Positions 8,875-16,143 of a DNA stretch of 64,000 nt are shown one piece after another. Source of the stretch: DATHTS01 sp965219305 (GTDB lineage Bacteria; Acidobacteriota; Blastocatellia; Pyrinomonadales; Pyrinomonadaceae). The first letter of the stretch is position 1; each line of letters begins with the position of its first letter. A program made the position numbers and the translations under genes. Location of the stretch: NCBI GenBank assembly GCA_965219305.1, contig OZ244725.1, positions 3,410,001 through 3,474,000 of the forward strand, in the 5' to 3' direction. The notes beneath the pieces were generated by a model. The model was not told the DNA's origin. It saw only the letters and a list, made by a program, of their open reading frames with translations, and ran no database searches.

Positions 8875-9525
8875 ATGAAACTTTTATTACCGCTCGGAAT
8901 GCTGGTCCTCGCGCTTTCGTTTTGCAATCGCATCAACGATATGATCGGTCAGGCAACCAAGCTCGCAACAAAACCGGAGTCGGCGAATTCCGCAGACAAT
9001 AGTTCTTCAAATGATGTTACAACCGAAGAAAATGCTTATGAACAACCTGAATTAACCGCGAAACAACAGAATATCATTGACGACGGCGAACAAATCGAAT
9101 GGACAAATCAGGACATCAAGTGGACTGTACCGAAAAACTGGAAAAAAATGAGCGCGTCACAAACTTCGTTTAATTATCAGTCGCCGGACAATGCGTTTTT
9201 GCTCGCCAATATCTCGAATATGGCAAACGATTTTCCATACGAAACGAGTTTGAAAGCAACTTACGACAGTTCGCTTCAACAACTGAAAAATGGTAAGTAT
9301 GAACAAGTTCGCTATCTGGAAATTGACGGAATCAAAGGCGTAGAATTTACCGAAACGATGCCCGAAGACAAAGGCGACGCGCGCCGTCATCAATGGATCG
9401 CGTATCGAACTTATCAGGGAAACGTGCAGATGCTGAATATTATGCTTTCGACCAAAGGAAGCAATTTTGAAAAACACAGCGACGATTTTCCGGCGATTCT
9501 TTATTCAATGGAAATCGGGAAATAG
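8875..9525 (+). CDS. Lipoprotein of unknown function
   Basis: A 216-residue lipoprotein with lipobox LSFC near residue 17, then a Ser/Asn/Glu-rich linker of about 50 residues and a C-terminal globular domain (WTVPKNWKKM to the end) that resembles the PsbP-like folds seen in bacterial lipoproteins. AAGGAG lies at a good distance before the ATG, one of the clearer Shine-Dalgarno sites in the window. Function unknown. Confidence 0.7.
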   Translation: MKLLLPLGMLVLALSFCNRINDMIGQATKLATKPESANSADNSSSNDVTTEENAYEQPELTAKQQNIIDDGEQIEWTNQDIKWTVPKNWKKMSASQTSFNYQSPDNAFLLANISNMANDFPYETSLKATYDSSLQQLKNGKYEQVRYLEIDGIKGVEFTETMPEDKGDARRHQWIAYRTYQGNVQMLNIMLSTKGSNFEKHSDDFPAILYSMEIGK

Positions 9526-9538
9526 AAATTTTAAGAGT

Positions 9539-9661
9539 TTTGCCCGCGAATAAACGCGAAAGAGCGCGAAAAAAGAAAATTAAAATACAAAAGATTTTGT
9601 TTTATTATTTTATTTTCTTTCTATTTTTTTTCGCGTCTTTTAGCGTTTATTCGCGGGCAAA
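9539..9661. repeat. Word-repeat hairpin (GCCCGCGAATAAACGCG words)
   Basis: The 17-base outer arms TGCCCGCGAATAAACGC (9541-9557) and their exact complement (9643-9659), plus two flanking T/A pairs, close a structure of about 123 bases. Inside are shorter repeats of GCGAAAGAGCGCGAAAA type and an A/T-rich centre. It fills the gap between the lipoprotein gene and queE. Confidence 0.8.
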
Positions 9662-9707
9662 TGTTTTTTGATTTAACCTATTTGTAATTTACGGTTAAAA
9701 TAAATCG

Positions 9708-10382
9708 TTGGAAAAAAAAACTAACAAAACCGAAAACACGCTCCGCATCACGGAGATTTTTCTCTCGATTCAAGGCGAATCGTCGCACGCCGGACGACCT
9801 TGCGCGTTCGTGCGTTTAACGGGCTGTCCGATGCGCTGTGTGTGGTGCGATTCGGAATACACTTTCACGGGCGGAACTCGTCTAAGTTTTGGAGAGATTT
9901 TCAAACAACTGGAAGATTTCGGCTGTAATTTAGTTGAAGTTACGGGCGGCGAACCGCTCGCGCAGAAAAATGTTTTTCCTTTTATCACCGAACTTTTAGA
10001 TAAAAATTACGAGGTTTTGATTGAAACGGGCGGTTATGTTTCGACGGAAAAAGTTGATAAAAGAGCAAAGATAATTTTAGACGTAAAATGTCCCGCGTCC
10101 GGCGAATCGGAAAGAAATCATTGGGCGAATCTCGAAAGATTAAACGCGGAAAAAGACGAAGTTAAATTTGTCATCGCGGATTTGAACGATTGGGAATTTG
10201 CTAAAGAAATTATCAAAAAATACGATCTGGAAAACCGCACAAAAGAGATTTTGATTTCGCCCGTTTTCGGCATTGAAAATCTAAAAGAAATCGCCGAAAA
10301 TATTGCACAAAGCGGTTTGAAAATTCGGCTTAATCTTCAGTTACACAAATATATTTGGGGCGCAAATGTTCACGGAGTTTGA
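9708..10382 (+). CDS. queE: 7-carboxy-7-deazaguanine synthase
   Basis: Radical SAM enzyme converting 6-carboxytetrahydropterin to 7-carboxy-7-deazaguanine on the route to queuosine. The 224-residue protein has the cluster motif CPMRCVWC (Cys40, Cys44, Cys47; CX3CX2C), the substrate region LSIQGES near residue 20 and EVTGGEPL at about 77-84. No ATG lies before the conserved N-terminus, so the TTG at 9708 is taken as start; no Shine-Dalgarno sequence is visible. It heads a run queE - two membrane genes - queC. Confidence 0.93.
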   Translation: MEKKTNKTENTLRITEIFLSIQGESSHAGRPCAFVRLTGCPMRCVWCDSEYTFTGGTRLSFGEIFKQLEDFGCNLVEVTGGEPLAQKNVFPFITELLDKNYEVLIETGGYVSTEKVDKRAKIILDVKCPASGESERNHWANLERLNAEKDEVKFVIADLNDWEFAKEIIKKYDLENRTKEILISPVFGIENLKEIAENIAQSGLKIRLNLQLHKYIWGANVHGV

Positions 10383-10390
10383 TTAAAGTT

Positions 10391-10879
10391 ATGTTGGGTT
10401 TTTTCATTAATTTAGATTTATTTCCAAGCATTGCATTCATTACCTTTTTGCTGCTAATCCAATTTGGAATTTTCAAATATATTGAACGAACGTGGAAACT
10501 TAATACAACGAGTAATCCTGCAATTTTATCTGCAATGCAAATTGCATTATTCATATTCATTTATTTGTGCGCTTTCAAGTTAATAAGCAATTTTCATACG
10601 CCGACAAAAGGAGATATTGGAACGGGAATCGCAATTAATTTGACCGTTTGGATTTATTCATTTGTAAGCATTATCAGTTCTTTGATAGTAAGTTTCCTCA
10701 ACAAAAAAACAGGTTTCGTAGTTTTAATTTTTTCTACTTTAATTTTTTCGATACTTCCGCTTTCAATTATAAATTTTAGACCTTACAGATTCAGTTTGAT
10801 TCTGATGTGCGGCATTTTGGGGTTATTTATTCCACATTTATTGCAAATCAATAAAAAAGCGGATTATATTCAGATTTAA
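10391..10879 (+). CDS. AT-rich integral membrane protein between queE and queC
   Basis: A 162-residue protein with about five hydrophobic segments and few charged residues. I do not recognise the family. Base composition is clearly more AT-rich than in queE and queC. The gene starts 8 bases after queE on the same strand and is probably in the same transcript. A role in moving a deazaguanine precursor across the membrane could be imagined from position alone; the sequence does not show it. Confidence 0.55.
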   Translation: MLGFFINLDLFPSIAFITFLLLIQFGIFKYIERTWKLNTTSNPAILSAMQIALFIFIYLCAFKLISNFHTPTKGDIGTGIAINLTVWIYSFVSIISSLIVSFLNKKTGFVVLIFSTLIFSILPLSIINFRPYRFSLILMCGILGLFIPHLLQINKKADYIQI

Positions 10880-10915
10880 TAGGAGAAATTGAGAAAATTT
10901 TACAGAGTTTGATTT

Positions 10916-11161
10916 ATGACACATTATCAAAAGTTGGCGACAATGATTTTTCGCATAATCAGTTTCATTTTAGGAGTTTTTGGAATTGTTATAGGTATTG
11001 TTTCAGCACTTTCTCTTCTTACATTTTATAGATTTGCTGCTATTTTGTTTCTTCTGGTTTATTCACTTCCAATGTTAGTTCTTGGCGTTATTTTATTTAT
11101 ATCAAGCAGAAAATTGGCAAAATTAATTTGCTTTGACTTTGAAAAATTAGATGAGCAGTAA
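10916..11161 (+). CDS. Small two-helix membrane protein
   Basis: An 81-residue protein with two hydrophobic stretches (residues about 10-33 and 37-63) and a charged C-terminus. It overlaps the start of queC by 11 bases, so translation is likely coupled. Like its upstream neighbour it is AT-rich and unrecognised. An AGGAGA sequence lies further upstream (about 10881), too far to serve this ATG directly. Confidence 0.5.
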   Translation: MTHYQKLATMIFRIISFILGVFGIVIGIVSALSLLTFYRFAAILFLLVYSLPMLVLGVILFISSRKLAKLICFDFEKLDEQ

Positions 11162-11825
11162 AAAAAGTTCAATCATTTTAGTTTCCGGCGGAATGGATTC
11201 GTGCGTAACTTCTGCGATTGCGCGTCAGGAAAACGACGAAATCGCGTTTCTGCATATTTCTTATGGTCAATTAACGGAAAAGCGTGAACGACAGGCGTTT
11301 AATGACATTGCGGATTTTTACAATGTCGAAAAACGGCTCGATGTTTCAATTGAATATCTGGCGAAAATCGGCGGTTCGTCTTTAACCGATGAATCAATCG
11401 AAGTTTCCGAAGCGAATCTCGAATCTAAAGAAATTCCGACTTCTTACGTTCCGTTTCGCAATGCGAATATGCTTTCGATTGCGACGAGCTGGGCGGAAGT
11501 TCTCGGCGCGAATTCAATTTATATCGGCGCGGTCGCTGAAGATTCGAGCGGTTATCCCGATTGCCGACCGGAATTTTACGCGGCATTTGAAAAAACTATC
11601 GAAACGGGAACGCGCCCGGAAACGAATATAAAAATAAAAACGCCGATCATCGAATTATCAAAAGCGGAAATCGTTAAAAAAGGAATGGAATTAAACGCGC
11701 CGCTTCATCTGAGTTGGTCGTGCTATCGAAGCGAAGATTTGGCGTGCGGAACGTGCGATTCGTGCGCTTTGCGTCTGCGCGGTTTTGAAAATGCGGGTGA
11801 AGTTGATCCGATTCTTTACATATAA
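11151..11825 (+). CDS. queC: 7-cyano-7-deazaguanine synthase
   Basis: ATP-dependent ligase that converts 7-carboxy-7-deazaguanine to preQ0 with ammonia. The 224-residue product has the PP-loop SGGMDS (12-17), VPFRNANMLS (around 100) and the zinc-binding cysteines CYRSEDLACGTCDSC near residues 190-205. The length is normal. With queE upstream and queF at 33183 the window encodes three steps of the preQ1 route; queD, folE and tgt are not present here. Confidence 0.94.
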   Translation: MSSKKSSIILVSGGMDSCVTSAIARQENDEIAFLHISYGQLTEKRERQAFNDIADFYNVEKRLDVSIEYLAKIGGSSLTDESIEVSEANLESKEIPTSYVPFRNANMLSIATSWAEVLGANSIYIGAVAEDSSGYPDCRPEFYAAFEKTIETGTRPETNIKIKTPIIELSKAEIVKKGMELNAPLHLSWSCYRSEDLACGTCDSCALRLRGFENAGEVDPILYI

Positions 11826-11841
11826 TTTTTCTGTAAAAACT

Positions 11842-11922
11842 TGCATCAATTTTTGTCATTTAAAAAGAAACGTAGATGCGGTTCAATTATAATGGAAAAC
11901 GATTTATTACTAAATTGATGCA
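11842..11922. repeat. 11-bp inverted repeat after queC
   Basis: TGCATCAATTT (11842-11852) is exactly repeated as its complement at 11912-11922 with about 59 bases between. No T run follows the right arm. It occupies the gap before the mannosidase gene; function is not evident. Confidence 0.4.
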
Positions 11923-12007
11923 GAAACGAAAACTATTCTACATATTTCATCGTGCTTTTAGGCTATTATTCTAATTTTTTGGATTTGCCTGTTTTAATTA
12001 TTTAACT

Positions 12008-13372
12008 ATGAAAATTTCAAAATTTAATTTTTCAGTTACCGCCGTTTTAATTTTGATCATCGCTCTGAATTCATTAGCTCAAACAAAATCGAAAGTTGAT
12101 AAAAAACAAATTGCCAATCAGGTAAAAAGCGAGTTTTTGCACGCTTGGAACGATTACAAAAAATACGCCTGGGGACACGATGATCTGAAACCTTTGTCGA
12201 AATCTTACAAAGATTGGTATGGCGAAACGCTTTTGATGACTCCGGTTGATTCGCTCGATACGCTTTATTTGCTAGGTTTGAAAAAGGAAGGCGATCTGAC
12301 GCGCAAATATATCACGGACAATCTTTCGTTCGATAAAGATATTGACGTGCAGAATTTTGAAATCACGATTCGGCTTTTGGGCGGTTTGTTGTCGAGTTAT
12401 CAAATGACGAACGACAAAAAATTGCTCGCGCTCGCCGACGATCTCGGAAAACGTCTGCTTCCGGTTTTCGATTCGCCGACGGGTTTGCCTTATAAATATG
12501 TCAATTTGAAGACGGGCAAAACAAAAGGCGAAGTGACGAATCCGGCGGAAACGGGAACTCTTTTGATCGAATTCGGAACTTTGTCGAAATTGACGAAAAA
12601 TCCGGTTTATTTTGAAAAAGCGAAACGCGCTCTGGTCGAAACTTACAAAAGGCGTTCGGAGATCGGTCTGGTCGGCACAAGAATCAACGTTGAGACGGGC
12701 GAATGGACGAATACGGACAGCCACATCAGCGCGGAAATTGATTCTTATTACGAATATTTGCTGAAATGCGCGATTCTTTTCGACGATGCGGATTGTCGCA
12801 AGATGTGGGAAGAATCAATCGTTGCGATCAACAAATATTACGCCGATGAAAAGAACGGCGAACTTTGGTACGGACACGCTGATATGAACACGGGCAAGCG
12901 AACCGCGACGGTTTACGGCGCGCTCGACGCATTTTTTCCGGCGGTTTTGTCATTAAGCGGCGATCTGGACAAAGCAAAGCGTTTGCAGGAATCTTCGATG
13001 AAAATGTGGAATAAAAACGGCATCGAACCCGAAGAATTCGATTATGTGAAAATGGAAGCCGGTTATCCCGGTTATCCTCTGCGCCCCGAAATTGTTGAAT
13101 CAACTTATTATTTATACAAGTTCACAAATGACGAAAAGTATTTGCGGATGGGCAAAAGTTTGTTTGAAGATTTCGTAAAATACTGCAAAAACGATGTCGG
13201 TTACGCGAGTTTGAAAAACGTCGCAACGAAGGAAAAATCCGATTCGATGCAGAGTTTTCTTTTTGCCGAAACTTTTAAATATTATTATCTGCTGTTCGCA
13301 CCGCCGAAAACTTTGGATTTCAAGAAAGTCGTTTTTAACACGGAAGCGCATCCGATTAAAAAAACTTGGTAG
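12008..13372 (+). CDS. Secreted glycoside hydrolase family 47 (class I alpha-mannosidase)
   Basis: A 454-residue protein with a signal peptide (cleavage near LAQ, residue 25). The mature part follows the GH47 pattern: AWNDYKKYAWGHDDLKPLS, TPVDSLDTLYLLG, NPAETGTLLIEFGTLSKLT, ISAEIDSYYEYLLK, LRPEIVESTYYLY and, at the end, FNTEAHPI, whose Thr binds the family's calcium ion. These enzymes invert alpha-1,2-mannosyl linkages. They are best known in eukaryotic N-glycan trimming, and bacterial members occur. Export suggests action on external mannans or glycoproteins. No other glycan genes adjoin it. Confidence 0.88.
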   Translation: MKISKFNFSVTAVLILIIALNSLAQTKSKVDKKQIANQVKSEFLHAWNDYKKYAWGHDDLKPLSKSYKDWYGETLLMTPVDSLDTLYLLGLKKEGDLTRKYITDNLSFDKDIDVQNFEITIRLLGGLLSSYQMTNDKKLLALADDLGKRLLPVFDSPTGLPYKYVNLKTGKTKGEVTNPAETGTLLIEFGTLSKLTKNPVYFEKAKRALVETYKRRSEIGLVGTRINVETGEWTNTDSHISAEIDSYYEYLLKCAILFDDADCRKMWEESIVAINKYYADEKNGELWYGHADMNTGKRTATVYGALDAFFPAVLSLSGDLDKAKRLQESSMKMWNKNGIEPEEFDYVKMEAGYPGYPLRPEIVESTYYLYKFTNDEKYLRMGKSLFEDFVKYCKNDVGYASLKNVATKEKSDSMQSFLFAETFKYYYLLFAPPKTLDFKKVVFNTEAHPIKKTW

Positions 13373-13476
13373 AATTTAATTTTTAATTTGAAAATATAAA
13401 ATTCGCAAAAAGAATTTCTAAGTGGTAATCTATTAAAAATTGATTTAACTTCAATGTAAGAGGAAAAATTTAGTAA

Positions 13477-13686
13477 ATGGCGAAAGACGTAATAAAAGTT
13501 GATGGACAAGATACGGTTGTCAGGGAAGACACGGCGAAATCTTATCGCGGTGTGATTTGGGCGTTGCTGAGCGTGGGCGCGTTCGTTATTGTGGCGTTGA
13601 TGTTGCTGATCGGCGGTTTTTTAAGCACGGCAACTGATAACACCAACACGAAATCTCCGGCGACGATAGAACAACAGGGAAAATAA
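13477..13686 (+). CDS. Small single-helix membrane protein
   Basis: A 69-residue protein with a polar N-terminus of about 25 residues, one membrane helix (GVIWALLSVGAFVIVALMLL) and a Thr/Asn-rich tail. AAGAGGAAAAA lies upstream at reasonable distance. I do not recognise it; membership of a cell-envelope complex is possible. A terminator follows. Confidence 0.6.
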   Translation: MAKDVIKVDGQDTVVREDTAKSYRGVIWALLSVGAFVIVALMLLIGGFLSTATDNTNTKSPATIEQQGK

Positions 13687-13705
13687 CGGGAAATTAAATT
13701 TTGAA

Positions 13706-13748
13706 AAAAAATCGCGGTTTCCGATTGTTCGGGAAACGTGATTTTTTG
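13706..13748 (+). terminator. Probable terminator after the small membrane protein
   Basis: AAAAATCGCGGTTTCC pairs with GGGAAACGTGATTTTTT across a short GATTGTTC loop, ending in a T run. The A-rich left flank means it could work in both directions. It is followed directly by a word-repeat hairpin. Confidence 0.7.
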
Positions 13749-13750
13749 TT

Positions 13751-13851
13751 TGGCACTTTGTTCTTTGCTCTTGGCTCTTTGTATTCGTTTAATTTCTAAG
13801 TTTTATTACGAAACAAAGTGCAAAGTGCAAAGTGCAAAGAACAAAGAACAA
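13751..13851. repeat. Word-repeat hairpin abutting the tsaD start (CAAAGTG words)
   Basis: The right arm (13812-13851) is a run of direct words: AAAGTGC three times, then AAAGAAC twice. The left arm (13751-13781) holds the matching degenerate GCACTTTGTTCTTTG words. The last base of the right arm touches the tsaD ATG at 13852, so the ribosome binding region of that essential gene consists of repeat sequence. Confidence 0.75.
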
Positions 13852-14925
13852 ATGCTTGTATTAGGAATCGAAAGTTCTTGTGATGAAACGGCGGCGGCGG
13901 TTGTGCGCGACGGGCGCGAGATATTGTCGTCGGTCATTTCTTCGCAGATCGAATTGCACAAACCGTTCGGCGGTGTCGTGCCGGAACTCGCTTCGCGTGA
14001 ACATCTCGAAAAGATCGAACCGGTCGTTGACGAAGCCTTGAAAAATGCGGGAGTCGAACTTAATGAAATTGACGGAATCGCCGTCACGCAAGGTCCGGGA
14101 CTCGTCGGTGCATTGCTCGTCGGCGTTTGTTATGCGAAGGCGTTGGCATTCGGTCTGGACATTCCGTTTGTCGGCGTAAATCACATCGAAGGACACGTTT
14201 TCTCTGTAATTTTTGAAAATCCGCCGACTGAATTTCCCGCGCTCGCGCTAATAGTTTCGGGCGGACACACAAATCTTTTTTACGTTCCCGAATTCGGAAA
14301 ATACAAATTAGTTTCGCGCACACGCGACGATGCGGCGGGCGAAGCATTCGATAAAACTGCGAAAATGCTCGGCTTGGATTATCCCGGCGGTCCGATCATC
14401 GAACGAATTGCAAAAGAAGGCGACGCGGACAAAATAAAATTCCCGATTGCGAAAATCTCCGACGGCAGACCGGATTTCAGTTTCAGCGGTTTAAAGACCG
14501 CCGTGATGCGTTACGTCCGCGAAAATAACATCGAAGTAAATGAAAACGAACCGCCGCCGCAGGAAATAAAAGACATCGCTGCGAGTTTTCAGGTGACGGT
14601 TGTTAAATCTTTGTTGAAAAATACGGAGAAATTAGCAAAAGAATTAAATCCGAAAACCCTGATCGTCGCGGGCGGCGTGGCTTGTAATCTCTCATTAAAA
14701 GAGGCGGCAGAAAAACTCGGCGCAAAATTAAAAATCCCCGTTTATTTTCCGTCAAAACATCTTTCGACCGATAACGCGGCAATGATCGCGGCGGCAGGTT
14801 TTTTTCATCTGCAAAACGGTGAACGCGCCGACCTTAGTCTGACGGCAGACGTTACGATGCGTCTGCAAAATGTTGATGTCGAAGATGCGAAACTGCGGAA
14901 TAAAAAAGTCCGTTATCGTTTATAA
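13852..14925 (+). CDS. tsaD: tRNA N6-adenosine threonylcarbamoyltransferase
   Basis: Transfers threonylcarbamoyl to A37 of ANN-decoding tRNAs together with TsaB and TsaE. The 357-residue protein starts with the family block LGIESSCDETAAAVV, has the metal-binding HIEGH (about residues 110-114), VSGGHTNL and VAGGVACN. The ATG at 13852 is clearly right because the family N-terminus begins there; upstream in-frame sequence is repeat. Length is normal. It converges on the K+ channel gene with 6 bases between. Confidence 0.95.
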   Translation: MLVLGIESSCDETAAAVVRDGREILSSVISSQIELHKPFGGVVPELASREHLEKIEPVVDEALKNAGVELNEIDGIAVTQGPGLVGALLVGVCYAKALAFGLDIPFVGVNHIEGHVFSVIFENPPTEFPALALIVSGGHTNLFYVPEFGKYKLVSRTRDDAAGEAFDKTAKMLGLDYPGGPIIERIAKEGDADKIKFPIAKISDGRPDFSFSGLKTAVMRYVRENNIEVNENEPPPQEIKDIAASFQVTVVKSLLKNTEKLAKELNPKTLIVAGGVACNLSLKEAAEKLGAKLKIPVYFPSKHLSTDNAAMIAAAGFFHLQNGERADLSLTADVTMRLQNVDVEDAKLRNKKVRYRL

Positions 14926-14931
14926 ATGCAA

Positions 14932-15948
14932 CTATTTATTCGCTTTTACAAGCTGCTGCATCTGTTCCGCTTTTCCGATAACGATCAAAAGATCGCCTTC
15001 ATTGATAACCGTGTCGGCGGAAGGCTGAAAGATCATCTCGCCGGATTTTCGGCGAATCGCTACGATCAAGAGGTTTAATTCGCTGCTTATATTCGTAAAA
15101 CGAAGTTGCATTCCGGTATAAGTCGAACCGCGTTTGACGGCGACTTCTTCAAAGACGAGATCGAGATTTTCGGCAACTATCGAGTCCATAAAATCTGAAA
15201 TTGCGGGTTTTAAAAGCGCACGCGCCATTCCTTGTCCGCCGATAATCGTCGGCGCGATGACGCGGTTCGCTCCGGCGCGGATCAGTTTCGGTTCGGCTTG
15301 TTCTTCCGCCGCACGTGCGACGATATGCAGATCGTCGCTGAAACCGCGCGCCGTTAAAACGACATAGACGTTCGAAGCATCGTCCGCCAGACAAGTCGCT
15401 AAACCGTGAGCGCGTTCGACTCCGGCTTTTAACAAAGTTTTCTCGCTTGTCGCGTCGGCTATCAAAATGTGAATTCCGTTATCGGCAAATTGCTCGACCT
15501 TTTTCTCGTCGCGCTCGATCAAGACGAAATCAATTTCCTCTCTAATAAGTGCCATCACGATTCGGCGACCGACGCGCCCCGAACCGCAGACGATGTAGTG
15601 ATCTTTTAAGTTTTCCATTTCTCTGCTTTTTCTGCGTAAATTTAACGCTTCGATAACTTCCGACTGCAAAACCGCCTGTGCCAAAACCGTCAAACCGTAT
15701 AAAACGATGCCGACGCTGAAAAGCATATAGACGGTGGCGAACAATTTTCCTTTTTCGGTTTCAGGCGCGATGTCGCCGTAGCCGACGGTCGTAACCGTTT
15801 CGACAGCGAAATAAAAGCTGTCAATCCACGTAAAATTTTCCAGAATCCGAATGCTGACCGCGCCTAAAACGACCATAAAAATAACCGATGCTGCCGCAAA
15901 TATAAGCCGCCGCCGCGAAACATTTTTTAATGCCCGAAAGATAGTCAT
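14932..15948 (-). CDS. Potassium channel with RCK (TrkA-N/TrkA-C) domains
   Basis: A 338-residue Kch-type channel: two membrane helices flanking a pore loop with the selectivity filter TVGYGD (about residues 53-58), then a cytoplasmic RCK domain with the nucleotide-binding start YIVCGSGRVGRRI and a C-terminal TrkA-C domain. This is the MthK-like arrangement, gated by ligand binding at the RCK ring. The ATG at 15948 is chosen over a TTG at 16011. Repeated ATGGATT words sit directly upstream. Confidence 0.9.
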   Translation of the reverse strand: MTIFRALKNVSRRRLIFAAASVIFMVVLGAVSIRILENFTWIDSFYFAVETVTTVGYGDIAPETEKGKLFATVYMLFSVGIVLYGLTVLAQAVLQSEVIEALNLRRKSREMENLKDHYIVCGSGRVGRRIVMALIREEIDFVLIERDEKKVEQFADNGIHILIADATSEKTLLKAGVERAHGLATCLADDASNVYVVLTARGFSDDLHIVARAAEEQAEPKLIRAGANRVIAPTIIGGQGMARALLKPAISDFMDSIVAENLDLVFEEVAVKRGSTYTGMQLRFTNISSELNLLIVAIRRKSGEMIFQPSADTVINEGDLLIVIGKAEQMQQLVKANK

Positions 15949-15950
15949 TC

Positions 15951-15976
15951 GATATGGATTATGGATTATGGATTTA
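15951..15976. repeat. Short direct repeats before the K+ channel gene
   Basis: GATATGGATTATGGATTATG is a tandem of the word ATGGATT, starting a few bases before the channel start codon. No matching complementary arm was found nearby, so it looks like a half-element of the word-repeat class. Confidence 0.5.
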
Positions 15977-16143
15977 ATCGTCAGATTTCGATTAAATTTG
16001 CTTTTCCTCAAATAAAATAGTCAGATTGATAAGTTTTACTGCGGAAACTTATTGCTAGACAATAATAGACTAAAACCTGTAAAATCATAACAAGGCAACC
16101 GCCTGTTGCAAAGTTCTCTCTAACTCTTACCGAAGAAGTTATA

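Noticed and set aside
9662..9707. preQ1 riboswitch before queE
   Set aside because: The short leader shows no preQ1 aptamer pattern that I could recognise.
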